DNA from: Verrucomicrobia bacterium UBA1211
GTDB lineage: Bacteria > Verrucomicrobiota > Kiritimatiellia > RFP12 > UBA1067
Length of the DNA: 20,281 bases
Direction: 5' to 3'
NCBI GenBank assembly: GCA_002309585.1
Contig: DBXN01000032.1
Location: 30,650-50,930, forward strand
Part shown: positions 14,150 to 20,281 of the stretch, one piece after another
Layout of the letters: every line of letters starts with the position of its first letter
Numbering within the stretch: position 1 is the first letter of the stretch
Notes under the pieces: model-generated
Seen by the model: only the letters and a program-made list of their open reading frames with translations
What the model was told of the DNA's origin: nothing
Database searches by the model: none
Translations under genes and position numbers: made by a program

Positions 14150-16153
14150 TTATTCCGCTTTTGTGAAAACTTCCAGTTCCAGCACGTGGACGGCGGGGTT
14201 CGCGGAATTCTTGATCACGTTGAGCCGCACGTAGCGGGCTTTGACCGCATCGAATCCGAAACGGATGCCTTCGGCCGTCGCGGGTTTCGGGGCATCCTCG
14301 TTGCCGCCCATCTTCTTCCAGCTCTTTCCGTCTTCCGAGACCTCCAGATTGAAGGTGTAGGTCCGTTTGTCCGCATGGTAGAAGGTCACATGCGCGCCGG
14401 AGAGGGTGTAGACCGCCTCCAGGTCGATCTCCGCCACTGCCGGCGAACCGTGGCCGTACCACGCCTTCGCCACCGATCCGTCGGTCAGATGTGCCGGAAC
14501 GTTGTTCCCCTCATGCGGGACATTGGTCCGCGTCACCTTCTTATGCAGGGCGACATTGACCGGCCGGTTGAACAGCGGCGAGAGCGCCTTTTTGTTCTCC
14601 TCATTGCCGGGCAGTCCTTTGACCTCGTTCCAGACAGGGAAGAACGGCGCGATGTCCACGGCTCCGTCCGAGAGTTTCTTGGTCACGGCGCGAAGCGCGA
14701 GGGTCTGGATGCGCGGGGTTTTGCCGGTCACCGCCAGACGGGTCAGGGCGGGGACTGTGTCCAGGCCGTCCCAATTCCCCAGCGCCCGGACGGCGGCTCC
14801 GGAGATCTCGGCGTTCGCGGAGTCAATCTGCCCCTCGGCCGCCTTCAGCAACTCCGCTCCGCCCACTTTCGCGGCGGCGTCCAGCGCTAGCGCCTTCTGG
14901 GCGTCCGGCGCCTGGGTGATCGCCTTTGCCAACGCGGCCCGATAGGTACCGCTCGCATCGCGGCGGGCCGACTGGACAACCGCCGCTTCGGCCTCGGGCG
15001 TCATCCGGCCTTCGGAGGTCAGCAGCTTCGCGACCAACGTCTCGGCCTGTTCCTTCCCCGCAACTTCGCGGAGCAGGCGATACCCGCCGATCGCGATGTC
15101 CTTGTTCGCCGACTCGATGGAGGAGAGCCCGATGGAGACCGCTGAGGCGACCCTGCGCTCCTGGCAGAACTCGATCACGATCCGCCGACCCGTCTCTGTG
15201 GCTTCCGTGAAGGACTTCGGCAACACGCCTTCCGCTTCCGCCGTCGGCAGCTGCCGGACCAGATCCCGCACCAACTGATACCGGTTTCCTTCCAGCGTTT
15301 TCAGCCAGGCCGGCAGATGGGCGATCAGGGCCGCCCGGTCCGCCTTCAGCAGCGCGGCGCCCGCCGCGGCAGCCACCGCGTCGGAGGGATCCTTCAACGC
15401 CGCGATCAATGCCGGAGCGGCCTGTTTATCCCCGCGGTTGCCGAGCAGGTCCGCCACCATCACTTTCCGTTCCGGATCGGTCTGTTTCGCGAAGGCATCC
15501 ATCCACAGTTTCGTCGCGTTCGCGTCCCCGCAGGTTGCCCCCTTCTGGAGCACCACCGAGAGACAACCCCTGTCGGCCGTGCCGAGCAGGCTGATCAGTT
15601 TGGGTGTCAGGGCATCGGCGGGCAGTTTCGCCAGTTCCGCCGAGAGTGCGGCGGCGGCGGTCGGTTTTGCCGGCGCGGGACGCTTGACGTACTGATCCTT
15701 CACCGCCTGAACGGTCATCGCCGCCAGATCGGCAACGCCTTCCAGCTTTGACGTCTCGAACGCCTGGATCGCCTCGGCCTGTTCGGGAAGTCCGCACCAC
15801 CGCAGCTGGTAGATGAAGAAACAGACCACATCCGGATCGGTCGCCTTTTTCGCCTGCGCCAGCAGCCGGGCCGTGTAGTCGGCGCGGTACTCGGGATGGA
15901 GCATCACGAACTGACTCATGGCGCCGAAGGTCGTCGCGGCGAAGGGATCGCTCTCGCCGTTGGTCTTGATCTGGGCCGCCAGGGCGTCAAAGGCCGCCTG
16001 ACCGCCCTTCAGGGCCTCTTCCGCCTTGGTCGCGCGGATCTCAGTCAGCGCGGGGAGGGATTTCGCCGCCCAATCGGCTGCGGTCATGTCGGCGGCTGTC
16101 GCCGAGACGCAAAGCAGCGCCGCCATCAAACCGGTGATCATCAAACGTTTCAT
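14150..16153 (-). CDS. Secreted HEAT-repeat protein with C-terminal F5/8-type-C domain
   Basis: About 667 residues from ATG 16153, which has AAAGGA upstream; a TTG seven codons earlier overlaps that ribosome site. The signal peptide (MKRLMITGLMAALLCVSATA) is followed by alpha-helical repeats over about 30-520, rich in alanine and leucine with HEAT-like units (for example DKQAAPALIAALKDPSDAVA near 245). From about 525 to the end a discoidin-like domain is visible (PVNVALHKKVT, LTDGSVAKAWYG, EIDLEAVYTLSGAHVTFY, LEVSEDGKSWKKM, ARYVRLNVIKN). Such domains bind sugars or surfaces, so a periplasmic or outer-surface scaffold is likely. It lies 39 bases behind the Gfo/Idh/MocA gene and appears to share its transcript. 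No enzyme active site is recognisable. Confidence 0.8.
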   Translation of the reverse strand: MKRLMITGLMAALLCVSATAADMTAADWAAKSLPALTEIRATKAEEALKGGQAAFDALAAQIKTNGESDPFAATTFGAMSQFVMLHPEYRADYTARLLAQAKKATDPDVVCFFIYQLRWCGLPEQAEAIQAFETSKLEGVADLAAMTVQAVKDQYVKRPAPAKPTAAAALSAELAKLPADALTPKLISLLGTADRGCLSVVLQKGATCGDANATKLWMDAFAKQTDPERKVMVADLLGNRGDKQAAPALIAALKDPSDAVAAAAGAALLKADRAALIAHLPAWLKTLEGNRYQLVRDLVRQLPTAEAEGVLPKSFTEATETGRRIVIEFCQERRVASAVSIGLSSIESANKDIAIGGYRLLREVAGKEQAETLVAKLLTSEGRMTPEAEAAVVQSARRDASGTYRAALAKAITQAPDAQKALALDAAAKVGGAELLKAAEGQIDSANAEISGAAVRALGNWDGLDTVPALTRLAVTGKTPRIQTLALRAVTKKLSDGAVDIAPFFPVWNEVKGLPGNEENKKALSPLFNRPVNVALHKKVTRTNVPHEGNNVPAHLTDGSVAKAWYGHGSPAVAEIDLEAVYTLSGAHVTFYHADKRTYTFNLEVSEDGKSWKKMGGNEDAPKPATAEGIRFGFDAVKARYVRLNVIKNSANPAVHVLELEVFTKAE

Positions 16154-16192
16154 CTTCTCAAATCCTTTCTTCAAACGGGTTAACCATCGGCG

Positions 16193-17467
16193 TCACATCA
16201 CCCACGGGGCGCGCATCGGCTGGTAGATGAAGCGATCCGCCGCCGGATCGTTCACCGCGTGCAGCGTGACGGGATCGAAATCGAATCCCCGTCCGAGCCG
16301 CATCGCCACCGTACCCAGATTGACGATCGTGCAGGAACGGAACCCGTTCTTCTCGTTCAGGGCGAAGGTCCGCCGCCGTTTGACGGAATCGACGAAATCG
16401 ATCTGCTGCGGCGCCGGTTCCGGCATCTCCGGCAGCATCTTGCTCAGGTTGGGGATGTCGGACCGCAGGTTCGGCCACAGGGCGCCCTTCGGACCCTCCA
16501 GGAACGGGGCGGACTTCAGCGAGCCGTCGCCGTCAAGGGTGATCTGGCATCCGTCGGCGTAGGTGTAGGTGATCCGGCGGAAGGAACCGACCGCGTCGGG
16601 GTGCTGCAGCGGGCAGTCCACATCGATGTGGATCGGGCTGGTATCATCCTTCTCCAGCAGGTACTGGACCGGATCGAGGTAGTGCTGGCCCATGTCGCCC
16701 AGCCCGCCGCCGTCGTAATCCCAATAGCCGCGGAAGGTGCCGTGGGTGCGGTGGCGGTGATAGGGCTTGAAGGGGGCGGGACCGAGCCACAGGTCATAGT
16801 CGAAGTCCTGCGGGATCGGTTGGGGCGTCAAGTTGGTCATGCCGCTCCAGAAGAACTTCAGCGAGAAGCCCTGGCCCTCGCCGACCACCGCGCGGAGCGG
16901 CCATCCGAGCGCGCGGCTCTGGGCGATCTTCTTGATCGGCCGGACATCCGTGCCGAACCCATAGAAGCTGGACTGGAAACGGAACCAGGTGTTCAGGCGG
17001 AAGATACGGCCGTTCGCCTTGACCGCCTCCATCACCCGGCGGCCCTCGCCGATTGTCCGGGTCATCGGCTTCTCGCACCAGATGTCCTTGCCCGCCTCGG
17101 CGGCCATGTAGGAGATCAGACCGTGCCAGTGGGGCGGGGTGCAGATGTGGACGATGTCGACATCCGGCATCGCCAGAATCTCACGGAAATCCTTGCAGGT
17201 GAAGATCTTTCCGTACCCGTTCTTTTCGGCCTGCGCGATGCCGTCCTTCACATGTGCGCCGTCCGGGTCGCACAGGGCGATCAGCCGCGTGTCGCGGTAT
17301 CCCAGATGGTTTGCGGAATGGGCGATCCCACCGAATCCGATCAACGCACGGGTCAATTGGTTACTCGGCGCCGTCTCCCCCCACAACACGTGCGCCGGCG
17401 CGATGTTAAACAGCGCCAACGCGGAAGCCTTCTTCAGAAAGTCCCTTCGATTCGACATCGAATGCAT
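16193..17467 (-). CDS. TAT-exported Gfo/Idh/MocA-family oxidoreductase
   Basis: About 424 residues from ATG 17467, preceded by AAAGGAG at seven bases. The frame is open further upstream, but that part covers the promoter. A twin-arginine signal (SNRRDFLKKASALALFNIAP) opens the protein, so it is exported folded, probably with NAD(P) bound. The Rossmann motif is GFGGIAH (44-50), and the conserved EKP is at 132-134 within WCEKPMTR. A GGGLGDMGQHYLDPVQY segment holds the catalytic-region histidine. These features match the sugar or cyclitol dehydrogenases common in PVC bacteria; the substrate cannot be told. It is the first gene of a two-gene operon with the HEAT/discoidin protein. Confidence 0.9.
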   Translation of the reverse strand: MHSMSNRRDFLKKASALALFNIAPAHVLWGETAPSNQLTRALIGFGGIAHSANHLGYRDTRLIALCDPDGAHVKDGIAQAEKNGYGKIFTCKDFREILAMPDVDIVHICTPPHWHGLISYMAAEAGKDIWCEKPMTRTIGEGRRVMEAVKANGRIFRLNTWFRFQSSFYGFGTDVRPIKKIAQSRALGWPLRAVVGEGQGFSLKFFWSGMTNLTPQPIPQDFDYDLWLGPAPFKPYHRHRTHGTFRGYWDYDGGGLGDMGQHYLDPVQYLLEKDDTSPIHIDVDCPLQHPDAVGSFRRITYTYADGCQITLDGDGSLKSAPFLEGPKGALWPNLRSDIPNLSKMLPEMPEPAPQQIDFVDSVKRRRTFALNEKNGFRSCTIVNLGTVAMRLGRGFDFDPVTLHAVNDPAADRFIYQPMRAPWVM

Positions 17468-17527
17468 CGTTGTACTCCTTTGTCTCCCATGAAAACGATG
17501 GATAACCCCATCTCCACGTTTGATAAA

Positions 17528-17556
17528 AGTATAGGCACCTTTGGGTTTGAAAGCAA
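17528..17556 (-). promoter_or_regulatory. Promoter of the Gfo/Idh/MocA operon
   Basis: On the - strand TTGCTT (17556-17551) and TATACT (17533-17528) are spaced by exactly 17 bases. Transcription would begin near 17521, giving a leader of about 54 bases before the ribosome site and ATG. Confidence 0.6.
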
Positions 17557-17574
17557 GAAGCAATAGACTTCACC

Positions 17575-17776
17575 GCGCGCAACGGGCAACGGTTGGGTAG
17601 TTGGGTGGTTAGTCGTTAGGCGGTTAGTGGACGCTCAACGCTCAACCCTCAACCGATAATTGTTGGGTGGTTGGGCGGTGCGCGACCACGGAATAAGGTT
17701 ATAAGATTAAAAGGTTAAGTGGGGAATGGGGAACGGTTTTTCCAACCACCACACCACCTAACCACCGTACTATTCT
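17575..17776. repeat. Intergenic phrase-repeat block
   Basis: No gene is visible. The block holds GGTTGGGTAGTTGGGTGG-type units (17590-17628), CTCAACGCTCAACCCTCAAC (about 17633-17652), another TTGGGTGGTTGGGCGG unit, a TTAAAAGGTTAAGTGGGG stretch (about 17706-17723) and CCACACCACCTAACCACC (about 17748-17765). The same phrases occur near 6200, 7850, 9470 and 12870 in other orders and orientations. Confidence 0.75.
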
Positions 17777-20281
17777 TCATTTCTTTTCCCACAGGAGTTT
17801 TCCCCAGAACCGGGGTTGAAGTTCGGCCTCGGAGGGGACATCCGCGGTGATGCCGGTGGATTTGTTGCTCCAGTAGAGACGGGCCGTGGTGGTGGCGCCG
17901 TCGCCGCGCAGCACGCCGATATCCGCCGCCAGCGATTGCCCGGCAATCGGTTTGATGCCGAGCGTCGCGAGGGGGATGGAGAGTTCAAAGTTCCCGTTGC
18001 CGTTGTCGGCGAGGGTGACGCGGTCACTCACATCCTCGACACGGTCCAGCCAGACGGTTCGCCAAGGGGAGCGGAAGGGGATCTTTTCCTCATCCGGCGT
18101 GCCGGGAACGACGGCGGTGTAGAGCAGGGCGCGCGGTTCGAGGGTGTCGGTCGCCGCGTTCTTCACGCGGGTCACCAGCAGCCGCCGGTCGCCGGGGACT
18201 GCCGCCGAGCGGGCGGGGTCGGCGGCGGGATCGGCGCCGATCATGAGATCGAGCGCGCCGCCGGTTTTGAAGAGGGCCAGCGGCATCTCGCCGGAGTTGC
18301 GGAGGAGCCGCTTTTCGGTGGTGCGCCAGGCGGCGTAAAGCCGGTCGCCCGAGGCGGCGACCGCCCCGAGGATGTGGTAGGGGCGGGCGTCGGAGTTGAA
18401 GTTCGCACCCATGCCGGCCTTTACGATCTCGACGAATCCGGCATCGTTCCAATCGGCGAGGTCGCCGTCCACGGTGGGTGGCCGGTCGAGGATACGGGCG
18501 GTCAGGACCCCGGTTCCCTGGGCGGCGCGGCGGAGCGTCTCCCGGCGGTTTCCATAGTCGATCGAGGCCTTGATCTGTTCCGAGGTGACCTCCACCGGGA
18601 AGGGCTCGATGGGCCGGATCGTCTCAAGGCCGTCGAGACGCACGATGCACCCGTTACTGACCATGTAGGTTTCGCCGTCGGGATAGGAGGTGAGCGCGGG
18701 CCAGAAGTTCTCGTCGTGGAGCGAGAGGTGGCCGACAGGCATGCCGCGTTCGGCGGTGGGCATCTGCCACAGCGGGGCGGTGCGGACGTCGTGGAAGACC
18801 GTCGTCACGAAGAGCCCGTCGCGCGTGAGGATGTAGAAGTCGCCCATGTTGGCGTTGACCGCCCAGAGGGGGCCGACCCGGGATCCCTTCGGGGTGAAGA
18901 AACCGCCCATCATACGGGTGACGCCGATGAGCTGGCCGGGCGCGGTGGGGAGGTCGCAGGTGTGCGAGGCGTGGAGGCCAGGCCAGGGGTTGGGGATGGA
19001 CCACACGGGCCGGCCGCTTTTCACGCCGGTCACGGAGTAGGGGCTGAAGGGCGTCATGCCGAGGGTGAGCACGGCTTCGTCCGAATCGTCGCAGAGCATC
19101 TGGCCGCCGCCGGTGGAGTAGGCGTGGAAAACGCCTTCCGCGATCCGTTCCAGATTCTCCAGCGCATAGTCGGGACGGCCGTCCCCGGCGATTGAGCGGG
19201 GGCGCAGCCGGTAGGCGGTGCCGTCGATTCGGGAAATGGAGAAGGAGAGGTCATTGAGAAGGTTAACACCCTGGACGGTGCCCCGCCCCATCTGCACCTC
19301 GTCCGGTTGGACATCGGCGTCGCCGTTCCGGTCGGACCAGAGGAAGTAGGCGGGCACCTGGAAGGTTCGGTCAGATTCGCCCCCTTTCGGGTCGCGGGAG
19401 GGCCAGAGATGGGTGAAACGCGGATCTTTGAGGAGGGAGCCCCAGTTCGCGCTGCCGAAGGCCGCGGCGGGCGTGGCGATGCCGTCGCGTTCCAGGAAGA
19501 GCATCACGCATCCGTGGCCGGCCACGGGGTTGGAGTTGTAGGTGTTGGAGTAGTAGCGACGGCCCTTGAAGGTGAAGACATGCTCCGGGGCCGCGCAGTT
19601 GATGCGGCTGACGAGATCATTGGGTCCCGCCCGGTAAGGGATGTTCACAAGTCTGTTTGCGCCGGTTTTCCAGTCCAGCTCGAACTCAAGGGTGCCGTTC
19701 TTCTCATCGGCGTAGATGAAGCGGCGCGGATTGTCCGTGGCGAGCATGCCTCCGCCGCCGTATTTGGTCGGACCGTAGACGGCCTTGACGAGATCGCCGG
19801 TCGCGATGGACCAGACGCTCACGCGTTTGGGTACGAAGTCGAGCTCTGTAACCCAGAGCCGGTTTTCGGAATCGACCGCGAGCCCGGCGGGGTGGTGCAT
19901 GGCGCGGTCGTCGTATGGACCGGCCGCCGGGATACCGCCCCGGCCATAGACACGGCCGGGAACGCCCGTCTTCGAGAAGGCGCGAACCTGGTGGGCGTTG
20001 CCCCAGTCGCCTACATAGAAGGATCCGTCGGGGCCGACGGCGATGTGCTGCGGATCGCGGAAACCCTCCGTGACTACGGGAACGACGGCCGCCCCGGCGA
20101 GGGCGCCGCCCTTCGCGGGCGTCACGCGCACGACCCGGTCGCGGGCGACGACGAGCAGTGTGCCGTCCGCCTCAGCGGCGATGCCGCGCGGGCTCGGCAG
20201 GACGAGCGAATCGGCTATGGTGCCGTCCGGGGCGATGCGGACCACACGGTCGAGCGACGGAACGGTCAGATAGAGGGTCCG
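17777..20281 (-). CDS. Beta-propeller (NHL-like) protein with C-terminal CBM9/DOMON-like domain, 5' partial
   Basis: At least 834 residues; the frame stays open to the right edge, so the true start lies outside the window. The visible N-terminal half has repeated NHL/SMP-like blades (VRIAPDGTIADSLVLPSPRG, PQHIAVGPDGSFYVGDWGNA, HHPAGLAVDSENRLWVTEL). A middle region follows with DRNGDADVQPDEVQMGRG, resembling a calcium-binding loop. The last 240 residues begin PPTVDGDLADWNDAGFVEI and continue as a beta-sandwich ending FWGKLLW, the pattern of CBM9/DOMON-like sugar-binding domains. It is probably an extracytoplasmic carbohydrate-associated protein, but no signal peptide can be checked. The enzyme class, if any, is unknown. 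It is separated from the Gfo operon by the repeat block. Confidence 0.75.
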   Translation of the reverse strand, partial: RTLYLTVPSLDRVVRIAPDGTIADSLVLPSPRGIAAEADGTLLVVARDRVVRVTPAKGGALAGAAVVPVVTEGFRDPQHIAVGPDGSFYVGDWGNAHQVRAFSKTGVPGRVYGRGGIPAAGPYDDRAMHHPAGLAVDSENRLWVTELDFVPKRVSVWSIATGDLVKAVYGPTKYGGGGMLATDNPRRFIYADEKNGTLEFELDWKTGANRLVNIPYRAGPNDLVSRINCAAPEHVFTFKGRRYYSNTYNSNPVAGHGCVMLFLERDGIATPAAAFGSANWGSLLKDPRFTHLWPSRDPKGGESDRTFQVPAYFLWSDRNGDADVQPDEVQMGRGTVQGVNLLNDLSFSISRIDGTAYRLRPRSIAGDGRPDYALENLERIAEGVFHAYSTGGGQMLCDDSDEAVLTLGMTPFSPYSVTGVKSGRPVWSIPNPWPGLHASHTCDLPTAPGQLIGVTRMMGGFFTPKGSRVGPLWAVNANMGDFYILTRDGLFVTTVFHDVRTAPLWQMPTAERGMPVGHLSLHDENFWPALTSYPDGETYMVSNGCIVRLDGLETIRPIEPFPVEVTSEQIKASIDYGNRRETLRRAAQGTGVLTARILDRPPTVDGDLADWNDAGFVEIVKAGMGANFNSDARPYHILGAVAASGDRLYAAWRTTEKRLLRNSGEMPLALFKTGGALDLMIGADPAADPARSAAVPGDRRLLVTRVKNAATDTLEPRALLYTAVVPGTPDEEKIPFRSPWRTVWLDRVEDVSDRVTLADNGNGNFELSIPLATLGIKPIAGQSLAADIGVLRGDGATTTARLYWSNKSTGITADVPSEAELQPRFWGKLLWEKK

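Overview
The window looks like chromosomal DNA of a GC-rich, free-living or gut/sediment member of the PVC group, most likely Kiritimatiellota, Lentisphaerota or Verrucomicrobiota. This is inferred from gene content: an HzsA-related cytochrome fused to a SUMF1 domain, F5/8-type-C (discoidin) domains, a TAT-exported Gfo/Idh/MocA protein, a HEAT-repeat/discoidin protein, and a small conserved protein of a type I associate with Verrucomicrobia. No rRNA or tRNA gene was seen, so the placement rests on protein families alone.

Left block (1-5703, + strand): a secreted HzsA-like di-heme/SUMF1 protein, a small conserved acidic-linker protein coupled 3 bases behind it, proC, and a TM1266-family regulator overlapping the proC stop. 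Accessory block (5704-9600): an AT-rich lipoprotein gene; a candidate structured RNA with its own promoter and intrinsic terminator; broken Mu-like phage head genes in opposite orientations; and an intact AbiE-type toxin-antitoxin pair whose promoter sits inside a 15-bp inverted repeat. The part from the RNA to the toxin lies between two direct copies of a 131-bp repeat (3 mismatches).

Middle block: an EF-G-like GTPase paralogue with altered G motifs, ending in a strong terminator (9750-11831), convergent with a moxR-DUF58 pair on the - strand (13935 to 11934). Right block (- strand): a TAT-exported Gfo/Idh/MocA oxidoreductase followed by a secreted HEAT/discoidin protein in one operon with a visible promoter, and a 5'-truncated beta-propeller protein running off the right edge.

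The most striking non-coding signal is a small vocabulary of short G/T-rich or C/A-rich phrases that fills most larger gene gaps (near 4560, 6190-6420, 7790-7905, 9438-9600, 12852-12895 and 17575-17770) in both orientations and in varying order. These phrases also truncate a phage gene and sit directly in front of the DUF58 start codon. Together with the 131-bp repeat they look like an undescribed dispersed intergenic repeat system. The structured RNA at about 6469-6605 is the other candidate for something new.
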